Assembly (NCBI GenBank): GCA_949373165.1
Contig: CASICO010000019.1
Coordinates: 1-47,931 of the forward strand
DNA length: 47,931 nt
Direction: 5' to 3'
From: an uncultured Flavobacteriales bacterium
GTDB lineage: Bacteria; Bacteroidota; Bacteroidia; Flavobacteriales_D; Sanyastnellaceae
Position numbers and translations under genes: made by a program. Shown piece by piece: positions 35,888-45,400 of this stretch (within the stretch, counting starts at the first letter, position 1; every line of letters begins with the position of its first letter). The notes under the pieces are model-generated. The model made no database searches and was not told the DNA's origin. It saw only the letters and a list, made by a program, of their open reading frames with translations.

Positions 35888-38800
35888 TTATTCCGTGACC
35901 AAAAGCTTCCTCACTTCGCTGTATTCAGAGCCGGCAATTCGGAGCTGATAAAGGCCAGATGCCATGCCCTGAACATCGATGGGGATTTGATAAATCATGT
36001 CAGGTTCGGCCACTGCATCAAACAAATCGAGCAGGTGATCTCCCGTCATGGTGTGCAGGCGAACCGTCAATCTTTGCGTTTCGGACACTTCAAATTGAAG
36101 CTGCGCCAAGTCTGAAGTTGGATTTGGCATCAATCCGAGGACCTGAATGGGGGACTTTTCTGGCTGACCGCCTGCCAAAACAACCGGTCCAGTGGAGTGG
36201 ACCCCGCCTTGGAGTTCTGCACCATCTACAACTGGGGTTCCCGTATTGACCACGGTGTACTCAAATGTGACCGCATTGGCGCAATCGTCCTGGGCCACAT
36301 AATCGTGTTCTGCCTCCCATGGCAAGCAGCAATCAAGGTCGACAAAAATGTCTCCACTCGAGGCCAAATTGCCCTGAGCCACTCCGTCTACGACCAGTTG
36401 GCCGTCCCAAAAGAACCAACCACTGGCACCGTACTCTTCGTTTTTGTTGTTGGCGCCTTCGCCCACTTGGAAACCGAAGTACATGCTACTGGGCTGATGA
36501 GACAAGTTGAAGGCGCTGCCCTCATAGGCACCTGTCCCTTGCAATTCACCTCCACTCAACACGAAGTAATGCCAATCCAACCAAACTGGAGCCCCGTCGA
36601 AAACACCCGGACAATCCTGCTTGTATGAGCCCCCTGTGCCTGAGTTGCTCGGATGGTCATCCCCGCTCCAGCTCTCCCAATCCCATCCGCCTTCATACTC
36701 AGCTTGGAACACAAACCCTCCGCCATTGCCATCGGTGAGATGAAGGGTCACCAGAAGGCTGCTGTCGCAGCCCACCTCAAACCGAGACACCTCTGTGGAA
36801 GCGAGCGTAAACGTCGCTTCGGATGCGCCATTGAAGTTGTAAAGCCTCATAGACTGTGGCGCTTCACCATCGCAGGTGAGTCCTCCATTGGTAGGCGATG
36901 GGTCTGATGGCGCACAAATGTTGCACGCGTCGCCTGTTGGAGCGTCGGGGTCTATGTCATCGAATCGCGCAATGCCCACCTCGGTGTCGCACTGGTCGAC
37001 AGCCTCCGTCAAGCACGGAGCGGGAAGTGGATCAAAATCCAAAATGCCCTCTCCAGCGCATGGCAGCGTTATCTCCTCTCCATTCTCCAAACCGCAGGTG
37101 TGCGTCCATTGTGGCGCGGCTGTATCCAAAACCGCAATATTTTGGAAGGTGAACACCGTGTCGCTGTTGCCGCAGTCATCTGTTGCTACACTTTCCCAAG
37201 TGCGCACAAAGGTGTAGCTGCCCTCTTGAGCTCCATCTTCTTCCGTGCAAGCGTTGCCAAACGAAAGGGTGTAACGAACGTCTTCTCCGCCAGCACCCCC
37301 TTCCAAGACCTGGAAATACAATTGTCCACTCAAGTGGCCTGATGTGGTGAGCTGAGCCACCAGAACTCGGCCGTCTTCATCTGGAAGGCCGTTGGTGTTG
37401 TTTGCGGTGGAGAACCATCCATCACCAAAACCACTGTTGAGAGCGACTGAGCCGCCGGCTTCAAAGTCCGAAGCCCAAGTGGACGACTCAAAAATCTGAA
37501 TGTCGCCTTGGCCCAATGTGGGATTGGGCACTTGATCAATGCCGATCGTCACCCACGAATCATAGGCCAATTCGGGATACACCGCGTAGAGCAAAGGATT
37601 GATGCTCTGGGGAGTGGCCCCACCAAAATCCGTATTTTGATAGAACGGTGCAGTAGAGGTGATCCAAGTGGCGTCATTGCCCTCACCTGCCACTGCGGAC
37701 AGCAATTGTCCGGGCTTAGTCAAGACCGCATAGAGACGATAGGTCGTCATGCCCACAATCCCCTGAATGGGAAGCGTATCCAATTCCAATTGAACGCCGT
37801 CAAATTGCGCTTCATAGACTGCGGGGTCATCCGAATGGCTCACGAAAACGGAGACATCGGAATCGCACGCATCCAATGCGGAGGATACCGGCTGAATGAG
37901 CGGAGATACATCCGCCATGCATTCATCGTCCAAGATCAAAGTATCGGTGGTCAAGGTCTCCAATTCGTGCCCAATCGGCGCCAAAACATCCAGAAGGGAA
38001 ATGGCTTGATCGCAGCTTATTTCTGTGGTATTGCCACAGGCGTCCGTTGCGGTCACACTCCATGTGCGAACGAAGGAAATGCTGCCTTCCAAGGCGGCAT
38101 CGTCACCCGCACACAACGGCATGGTGTCGTGGTCCGTAAAAGACACGTTCACCGCAGGGTTGGCATCGCATCCATCGGCGACAATCACCTCTGGCTGACC
38201 GGCATCCCCGCTCCAATCACACTCAGAATCCAAGGCCACCTGAACATCCTCCGGACAAACCAAGAAGACGGTGGGGGCAGTCTCATCCAAAACCGTAATG
38301 GTTTGCGTGCAAGTGGCGCTGATGCTGTTGCCACAATCATCCAAAGCTTCTACCGTAAAAGTGCGCACAACCACCCGCTTGCCTTCGCAATCTCCAGGTG
38401 TTTCCGAATCTGAGAACGTCACCGATGATGCGGGGTCAGTATCGCAGTTGTCCAACACGTCTGCCACGGGCAGTCCCAATGTCTCGGGGCTGAGGTCCAC
38501 AAGGCAGTCCGCATCGGATGCCACAGAAGTGTCTGCAGGGCAAGCCAAGTCCAAAGACGGGGCTGCGACATCGAAGAAATTGATGATCTGAGTGATGGTC
38601 CCGGTGGTCTCATTGCCCTCGCAATCAGACGCCACAACGGTAAAGACCCGTTCCAGCGTGCCACTGCCCTCGGGCTGATTGTCGTCGCCTGAGCAAGTCA
38701 CCACAAATGAATCCTCGTAGCTGATGTCCACGGTCACCTCTCCACCACAGGCATCGACTGCGGTAACAATCGGCAAGCCCAATGCCGCCGTCGATGTGTC

Positions 38801-41800
38801 CACATTCGCAATGCAAGTGAACAAGTTCTGGGGGAACAAGGGGGCCATCTCCAACTCAGGCCCTGTGACGTCCAAGAAGTAAAGGGTCTGGACACAGGAC
38901 ACCTCGCTGGAGTTGCCGCAGCGGTCTTCCATGTGGAGCGTATGGGTGCGTTCTACCGTGATTGACCCTCCTTCTCCGCAGGCGGATTGTGGTGGGCCAT
39001 CTTGGTAGGACATGGAAAGCGCTGGCGTGGCATCGCAATTGTCTATGGCACTGCCTGAGGCCATGCCCCAAACTCCCTCTGCACTGGGTTCGCCCAACAC
39101 GTAAGTGCAATCCTGATCCAAGTCAAGGGTCACGTCGTCAGGACAAGTTAAACTGCCCACTGGCGCCTCCTCGTCCACCAACTCCAAGACCTGCTCAGCT
39201 GTCGATGTGTTTCCGCAGGCGTCTGTGGCTGTGTACTGTAGCGTGTAGGTTCCATGTGGCTCAACACACCCTCCCGACATGGCCAAGCATTGGACAGACA
39301 AATCCACCGCACCACAATTGTCGGTAGCCGATACAAATCCGTTCGCTACGAGCAAGTTGATGTCGCATGTCCACTCTGAACAAGAAAGGGTCACAAATGG
39401 CCCAGCGGACACCAGAACAGGTGCCGTATTGTCGACGACATCGAGGGTTTGAATGACTTCGGAGGCATTGCCCGCGCAGTCTGTGGCCATGATGTGACGC
39501 TCTACTGTGAACGTTCCTGAGCACGCATATGCTACCGTGTCGTCCACCGAGGTCACAACGGGCGCCACATCGCAATCATCTGAAGCGGAAACCTCCGCGG
39601 CGTCAAACTCGGGCAATGTACAAGTCACTGTGATGTCGGCGGGATAAGAAGAAATGACAGGCCCCACCAAATCCTGACGTTGGAAACGCTGGATGTAAGT
39701 GCTGCTGTTGTCGCAATCGTCCGTCGCTGTCCACGTGCGCTCCCAAACTGCGGTTGCCCCACAGTCATCAATCAACAGCTCATCTGCGGCTGTAATTTGA
39801 ACCGCTCCACAGGCATCCACTGCAGTGGCATCTGCCGGATCATAAGGGGCGGGATCTCCATCGCAAGGCAGGGTCTCATCTGCCGGAACTGATGCGAAAA
39901 CGGGCGCAACATCATCGAACAACTCGATGATCTGGGACGCTTGGGCAGACAGGCCGCAGGCATCGTAGGCTGTGTACACCACCTCGAAGGTGCCTGCGCA
40001 ACTGCCACTCAATTGACCGCCAATCGCAACCGCTATTGAATCGAGCAAACAATTGTCTGATGCTTCCACCAGACCTAAGGCCAGGGCTTCCGCTCCACTA
40101 AAGCCATCCACCCATTGCGCGCACGGCATTGTGGCCATAGGTGTAGCCGAAATGCTGGGCGCCGAAAGGTCTTCGACTTGAATCGTTTGCACGTTAGACT
40201 CCGTTGCGCTGTTGCCCGCACAATCCACAGCCGACAGCGTCCATGTCCGTTCAATCAAGGCAGAACCACCCTCGGTACCGTCCTCATTGGTGCACACATC
40301 GAGCAGAACATCGACGTACACCAAACTCGTGGTCACTTCTCCGCAATCGTCCACAACAATGGACTCTGCAGACCCCAAGACATCCACGCTCAAGTCCGCG
40401 ACACCGAAGCAACCATCGATTGCGGCGTCTTCTGGAAGGAAAAGAAGCAAAACAGGGGCAGCCGTGTCGACCACATGAACATACTGGGTGTCTCGCGTGT
40501 GGTTGTACCCACAATCCACAGCGGTAAAAACCCGCTCGAGAATGAACGTTTCGTCGCAGCCATCGCCATCGTCAAGGACTTGAACTTCATAGGACAAATC
40601 GACATCGGGATCGCAATTGTCGATGGCCGTTGGAAGGCCATCAATGGCCGAAGGGTCGGTCGCACAAGACACAACCGTGTCCTGAGGAACACCGACCAAA
40701 ACAGGAGCCTGCGTATCGTGAATCACCACAATCTGATAAAGGCTCTCTCCCACATTTCCACAGGCGTCAATCGGGGTGTAGGTCAGCACATGGTCGTAAT
40801 GGCAACCTCCGGACATGACCCCGTAATCAATGAGAACCGTATCAAGCGAACAATTTTCTTCCACATCGATGATGCCGGCCTCCACTAAAATGGAAAATGC
40901 AGGCTCGTTTCCACCGGGCCATTCGTCGCATTCCAACTCCAAAATCTCTGCCCCAACCATGGCTGGAGGGATGTTGTCATAGGTGTGAATCAAACGAATC
41001 GATTCGTTCACATTGCCGCACGCATCTTCTGCACTCCAGCGCTGCTCATAGGTTTTACAATGGCCATCTTGAGGCTCCACTTCAAACGTTCCATGAAAGG
41101 TCAACGTTGGAAATCCGGGCTCGGGGCAATCGTCACTGACAGTGATGCCTGCAGGCACGAGCAACGGCAATGTGCAATCTTGAATGGTGTCCGCTGGAAT
41201 GCCCGAAATCACCGGAGCAGTGTCGTCATGGCGAACGATGTCAAAATCATATTGGAGGACACCGCAGTCTGCGATGTAGGCGCTAAAATGGGCTGTTGAT
41301 CGCGCATGACAAGGATCAAAATCAGTACTGCAAGCCAAGTCTACAATCACGTCCCCCATTGCGCCAGCCAACTCTGTGCCACAGATGGACCCCTCCCAGC
41401 TGAACCATCCGCCTGCTCCGTAACCACAGTTGTGGTCGTTCGCACCCTCTCCAACCTGGAATCCGAAATACTGTGAACTTGGCGCGTGGGTGACCCGAAT
41501 CAAACTGCCGGCCAAATCCCCTTGACCCAAAAGGTGACTTTGGTCCGGCTTCATGGTATATACGTCCCACGAATCCGTAGGCGGAGTGCAGCCCATGGCA
41601 TGCTTAAATCCGCCCGCCCATTCTGTTCCATCCACACGGTTCTCATAGACAATGAAGACCTCAAACCTCTGATCAGGATTCCCCTCTGCCGCAACCTCAC
41701 CGGTAAGAATGGCAATGCCATTCTTGTACTGCTTGAACGTCAACCCTTCTTCGGTTTCCACGAAATAATCGCTGTCGACCAAACCAGACAGTGAGATTCC

Positions 41801-42133
41801 ATACATCCGAATCGCGCCATCGGGACCAATGCCTTGCGCAGTGGTGGCCAAGCAAGACGTGACACTGTCGGCTCCATTGGCCACAACTTGCGCCGCAATG
41901 GTTTGACCCATGGTACATGTGTCGACAATGGTCAAAGCCGCACAGGTGTAAGCGTCAAGCTCATCCAGGCAGGCCACCGTATCGTTCACAACATCATAAG
42001 ATGTCACATAACAGACGGAGTCGCAATCCAGCCATCCACCCGAATTGGCAGACAAAGGTTGAATTGTAGCGAAGCAAAACACCGCACCCAATAGGGCAAC
42101 GGACATGCAGAAGGGCAAGCGAAGAGGGTTCAT
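35888..42133 (-). CDS. GP2: giant T9SS-exported HYR-repeat protein
   Basis: A 2,081-residue protein beginning with a signal segment (CMSVALLGAVFCFATIQPLSA). Near the N-terminus lies a copy of the shared unnamed module (about 41,320-41,825). The bulk is long HYR modules with four Cys each, for example DNCDATPALSMSY, then ERTHTLHMEDRCGN, joined by linkers such as VLDETAPTVFLVCPEDVQV. Around 37,255-37,815 a second unnamed module with AYDSWVTIGIDQVPNP is inserted. The C-terminal shared module (about 36,320-36,930) is followed by a T9SS sorting domain (PNPTSDLAQLQFEVS to SEVRKLLVTE). No catalytic domain is seen. It has the same architecture logic as GP1 and GP3, so these are tandem paralogues; adhesion or matrix formation is an inference. 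Confidence 0.9.
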   Translation of the reverse strand: MNPLRLPFCMSVALLGAVFCFATIQPLSANSGGWLDCDSVCYVTSYDVVNDTVACLDELDAYTCAALTIVDTCTMGQTIAAQVVANGADSVTSCLATTAQGIGPDGAIRMYGISLSGLVDSDYFVETEEGLTFKQYKNGIAILTGEVAAEGNPDQRFEVFIVYENRVDGTEWAGGFKHAMGCTPPTDSWDVYTMKPDQSHLLGQGDLAGSLIRVTHAPSSQYFGFQVGEGANDHNCGYGAGGWFSWEGSICGTELAGAMGDVIVDLACSTDFDPCHARSTAHFSAYIADCGVLQYDFDIVRHDDTAPVISGIPADTIQDCTLPLLVPAGITVSDDCPEPGFPTLTFHGTFEVEPQDGHCKTYEQRWSAEDACGNVNESIRLIHTYDNIPPAMVGAEILELECDEWPGGNEPAFSILVEAGIIDVEENCSLDTVLIDYGVMSGGCHYDHVLTYTPIDACGNVGESLYQIVVIHDTQAPVLVGVPQDTVVSCATDPSAIDGLPTAIDNCDPDVDLSYEVQVLDDGDGCDETFILERVFTAVDCGYNHTRDTQYVHVVDTAAPVLLLFLPEDAAIDGCFGVADLSVDVLGSAESIVVDDCGEVTTSLVYVDVLLDVCTNEDGTEGGSALIERTWTLSAVDCAGNSATESNVQTIQVEDLSAPSISATPMATMPCAQWVDGFSGAEALALGLVEASDNCLLDSIAVAIGGQLSGSCAGTFEVVYTAYDACGLSAQASQIIELFDDVAPVFASVPADETLPCDGDPAPYDPADATAVDACGAVQITAADELLIDDCGATAVWERTWTATDDCDNSSTYIQRFQRQDLVGPVISSYPADITVTCTLPEFDAAEVSASDDCDVAPVVTSVDDTVAYACSGTFTVERHIMATDCAGNASEVIQTLDVVDNTAPVLVSAGPFVTLSCSEWTCDINLLVANGFVSATDNCGAVDLSVQCLAMSGGCVEPHGTYTLQYTATDACGNTSTAEQVLELVDEEAPVGSLTCPDDVTLDLDQDCTYVLGEPSAEGVWGMASGSAIDNCDATPALSMSYQDGPPQSACGEGGSITVERTHTLHMEDRCGNSSEVSCVQTLYFLDVTGPELEMAPLFPQNLFTCIANVDTSTAALGLPIVTAVDACGGEVTVDISYEDSFVVTCSGDDNQPEGSGTLERVFTVVASDCEGNETTGTITQIINFFDVAAPSLDLACPADTSVASDADCLVDLSPETLGLPVADVLDNCDTDPASSVTFSDSETPGDCEGKRVVVRTFTVEALDDCGNSISATCTQTITVLDETAPTVFLVCPEDVQVALDSECDWSGDAGQPEVIVADGCDANPAVNVSFTDHDTMPLCAGDDAALEGSISFVRTWSVTATDACGNTTEISCDQAISLLDVLAPIGHELETLTTDTLILDDECMADVSPLIQPVSSALDACDSDVSVFVSHSDDPAVYEAQFDGVQLELDTLPIQGIVGMTTYRLYAVLTKPGQLLSAVAGEGNDATWITSTAPFYQNTDFGGATPQSINPLLYAVYPELAYDSWVTIGIDQVPNPTLGQGDIQIFESSTWASDFEAGGSVALNSGFGDGWFSTANNTNGLPDEDGRVLVAQLTTSGHLSGQLYFQVLEGGAGGEDVRYTLSFGNACTEEDGAQEGSYTFVRTWESVATDDCGNSDTVFTFQNIAVLDTAAPQWTHTCGLENGEEITLPCAGEGILDFDPLPAPCLTEAVDQCDTEVGIARFDDIDPDAPTGDACNICAPSDPSPTNGGLTCDGEAPQSMRLYNFNGASEATFTLASTEVSRFEVGCDSSLLVTLHLTDGNGGGFVFQAEYEGGWDWESWSGDDHPSNSGTGGSYKQDCPGVFDGAPVWLDWHYFVLSGGELQGTGAYEGSAFNLSHQPSSMYFGFQVGEGANNKNEEYGASGWFFWDGQLVVDGVAQGNLASSGDIFVDLDCCLPWEAEHDYVAQDDCANAVTFEYTVVNTGTPVVDGAELQGGVHSTGPVVLAGGQPEKSPIQVLGLMPNPTSDLAQLQFEVSETQRLTVRLHTMTGDHLLDLFDAVAEPDMIYQIPIDVQGMASGLYQLRIAGSEYSEVRKLLVTE
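36320..36930 (-). other. Shared unnamed C-terminal module in GP2
   Basis: From CNICAPSDPSPTNGGLTCDG through GTGGSYKQDCPGVFDG, HYFVLSGGELQGTGAYEGSA, NLSHQPSSMYFGFQVGEGAN and YGASGWFFWDGQLVVDG to SSGDIFVDLDCCLPWEAEHD. The motif order and spacing equal those in GP1 and GP3. Confidence 0.75.
37255..37815 (-). other. Unnamed AYDSWVTIG module inserted in an HYR module of GP2
   Basis: About 185 residues lie between DACDSDVSVFVSHSDDP and EGSYTFVRTWESVATDDCGN, the two halves of one HYR module. Key stretches are GMTTYRLYAVLTKPGQLLSA, PLLYAVYPELAYDSWVTIGI, FEAGGSVALNSGFGDGWF, RVLVAQLTTSGHLSGQLYFQ. GP3 has a clear homologue in the equivalent position. Confidence 0.7.
41320..41825 (-). other. N-terminal copy of the shared module in GP2
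   Basis: IRMYGISLSGLVDSDYF, DQRFEVFIVYENRVDGTEW, SHLLGQGDLAGSLIRVTHAP, SSQYFGFQVGEGANDHNCGY and GGWFSWEGSICGTELAGAMG, then DVIVDLACS, repeat the order of the C-terminal module. It is more divergent than the three C-terminal copies are from each other. Confidence 0.65.
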
Positions 42134-42189
42134 CTTGACGAGTTTTGGTCATGTGTAATTTCCAAAAGAACCTTTCGTCTTGAATTATA
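42134..42189 (-). promoter_or_regulatory. Promoter-like box and leader of GP2, shared with GP1
   Basis: TATAAT (minus strand, 42184-42189) lies 50 bases before the GP2 ATG, followed by CAAGA, GAAAGGT, TCTTTT and TGACCAAAACTCGTC, in the order seen before GP1. The rest of the 291-base gap up to GP3 holds the GP3 terminator and nothing else I can support. Confidence 0.5.
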
Positions 42190-42366
42190 ATTGGTCTACG
42201 GACTGTTATATTTTGCCTCCGTTTAACACATTGATTTACAGTGTCTTGTGTTGTAACGAATACGAACTCCGTTCTCATTCGTCGAAATGGGGTGATTACA
42301 CAACCCCTGAATCGCCCCAAACAATCGACCATCTTGCTTATACACCCACTGTCCTCCCGCTGGGTC

Positions 42367-42400
42367 AAAAAAAAAGCGGGCCACCCTAAGGCAGCCCGCT
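42367..42400 (-). terminator. Intrinsic terminator after GP3
   Basis: AGCGGGC (42375-42381) pairs with GCCCGCT (42394-42400) around a 12-base loop, and on the minus strand is followed by nine T (42367-42375, the first also closing the stem). It lies 25 bases past the GP3 stop. Confidence 0.9.
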
Positions 42401-42424
42401 CGATGATTCAAAGTTTAAAACCGA

Positions 42425-45400
42425 TCAATCCGCCACAAGAAGCTTCTTAACGGCGAGGTAGATATTGCTACTCACGCGCACTTGGTACATGCCCGCGGAA
42501 AGGTCATCGGCATCAATGTCCATCATGTATTGGACACCTGTCACCGCGTTTCCTTGGTACAACTCTTGGACCAGCAAACCTTCCATGGTGTAGAGGTCCA
42601 CCCTCAACCTCATGTTCTGGCTGACCACGAAGGTCAACTGACTCTGGTCGTTCGTTGGGTTCGGAGCCAATCCAGTGATGCGGATCGGCTCTTTGATGCC
42701 CCCAGCAGAGGTCAGGTCAACAGGTCCCACCGTGTGGCCTCCGGAAACATCCGTATCGCCATTGCCGATTCCTGATCCCATGCTCTCACTGTAGCTGAAT
42801 CCAGTTGGGTTGCCACAGTCGTCCAAAGCGGTGTAGAAGTAGTTCACTTCCCACTCCAGACAGCAGTCCATGTCCATGTAGACATCTCCTGAACTGGCCA
42901 TTGGGCCCATGTCCACACCATTCATGAACAGGTTGCCCTGCCAGAAGAACCAGGCGCTTCCACCATAGTTGGTGTTTTTGTTGTTGGCGCCCAATCCCAT
43001 CTGCATGCCATAATAGCCGTTTGAAGGCTGATGGGTCAGTGAGAAACTAGATCCTGCATACATGCCTGTTCCTTCCAGGTTACCAGAGGTCATCATGAAG
43101 TAGATCCAATCTTCCCAAACGGCTTCGCCCGGGTAAATCTCAGCGCAGTCCTTCTTGTAGTTGCTTCCACCGGCTTGCCAAGTGGCCCAATCCTGACCCG
43201 CACCATACGATGCTGTCATGACAAACCCACCTGTTCCGTCGGCATTCTGCACCTCCAACGAGATTCCCATGCTGCCGTCTGACAGCACCTGAACCAGATT
43301 GTCGTTGCCCGCCATCACGAAGCTGTCATCCATGCCTGGGAAGTTGAAGAGACGCAAGACCTCAGGAGCGCGATCGTCGCACGTCTGAGCTCCACCTTGG
43401 GCCTCAGGCGTAGTCGGAGCACAGTAGTTCCGGATCAAGTCAGTCGGAATGTAGCCCGCTGTCTCCGTGAACAAGTTCACATTGACTTCAGAGTCACAAT
43501 TGTCAATGGCCGTGACATCGCATGGCGCCGGCACTGGGTCAAAGTCGAGCACCCCTTGTCCTGGGCAGTCGTATTCAACAACTTCTCCATTGTCAATGTC
43601 ACATGTGTTGGTCAGCTGAGGCGCCTCCGTATCGAGGACCATGATGTGCTGGTAGTTCACAGCTGTATCCTGGTTGTTCGCATCGTCCGTGACCACACTC
43701 TCCCATCGGCGAGTGAAGGAGTAACTGCCTTCCGGCGTGTCGTCGTCCTCTGCACAGTCCCCGAAGGTGAAGCTGAGGCGCTGCTCGTCGGTTCCGATGC
43801 CATTCGGGAACACCTGCACGAAGAGCTGCCCACTCATCTGTCCATCCGTGGTGAACTGACCCAACAGCACACGCTGATCTGCCCCCGCCACAGCGGCGGT
43901 GTTGGGATAAATCGTGTACCAGCTGCCTCCGAAGAAGTCACTGATCAACAGGTTACCTCCAGCTGCAAATTCAACGTTCCAGTCGCCAATGGTGGATGTT
44001 TCCAATTCTCCACCTGCAGCGTTTGGTGCTTCCTCAAGGCCAATGGTCACCCAACTGTCATACGCCAACATCGGATCGGCTGCCAAGAGCAGACCACTCA
44101 GGTTGTTGGCCGTATTGCTACCCAGTGCATTTTGGTAGAAACTCGTTGTGGTGCGAATGCCTGTTGGATTTGTCAAGTCTCCGGCCACAGCACTGATGAA
44201 GTCTCCTTCATTCTCGGTCTCGATGTACATGCGCACTGTGGTCGACCCGATGATTCCTTCTTCAGGGCCACTGATTGTGTCAATCACCAAGGTGTAATTG
44301 CCCATGACCTCGTTGAAAGCCAAGTCGTCCGTTGTGTAGGTCACATCGATGTCCAACTCGCTGTCACAAGCATCTTCCGCAGTCACGTTTGGCGTTCCTG
44401 TCGTCGCAGGAGACAAATCCACATCTCCATAGCAGCCTTCTACCGTGTAAGTTGGAAGAGTCTCTAGGGTTTGTGACGGTGCCAAGACATCGTTTGCGGT
44501 GATCACCTGATCGTGCGTTTCACTGGTCTCGTTGCCACAATCATCTGTCGCCGTTGCAGTCCATGTGCGGATGAAGGTGTATCCACCCTCAGCCAGCGCA
44601 TCCACATTTACTGCAAGCAGCGTGGTGTCGTGGTCTGCATGGCTGATCGCAATCTCAACTTGACTGTCGCAAGCATCGTCTCCCGTGGCCGTCGCTTCGC
44701 CCGCCATCGTTGGCGACAAATCAGCCGCACAATTTGCATCCAAGCCTGTCGCATAGTCTGATGGCCAAGTCGCAATCAGACTTGGTGCCAATTCATCCAA
44801 GACGCTCACCATTTGTGAGGTCTGCTGACTGGAGCTGTTTGCGCAATCATCCGTGGCAGTCACCGTCCAAGTTCTGGTGAAGCTGAAGGAACCTTCTGCT
44901 TCTCCATCGCTGTCACTGCAGGTGTAAATCGGTGCACTGTCCACATACACCGAAGAAATGGCCACATCTGAGTCACAAGCATCAGAAGCCACTGCTGTTG
45001 GTGAGGCCGTCGGAGACAAATCTGCGTAGCAGTCTGAATCAAGGCTGAACACCTCCTCTGGCATGGCCGGTACTGCCGTGATCACCGGTGAAGTCACGTC
45101 CGTAGCTGTGACGGTTTGCGTGACGGTCTGCACCATCTCATTTCCACAATCGTCCGTGGCTGTGATGGTGAACGTCCGCACGAAGGTGTATGAACCTTCC
45201 GCAGTGCCGTCGGCATCGCTGCAAGTGTATACCGGCGCTGAATCCACATGCGTGGTGGCCACATCCACATCGATGTCACAGTTGTCATCGACATCCGTTA
45301 TCGTTGGCTCACCACCAATCGTTGTGCTGGTGTTTGCTCCACAGAATGGATCGATGTTCACAAACAGTGCGGCTGGCGCTGTGACATTGAACGTGGGCTT

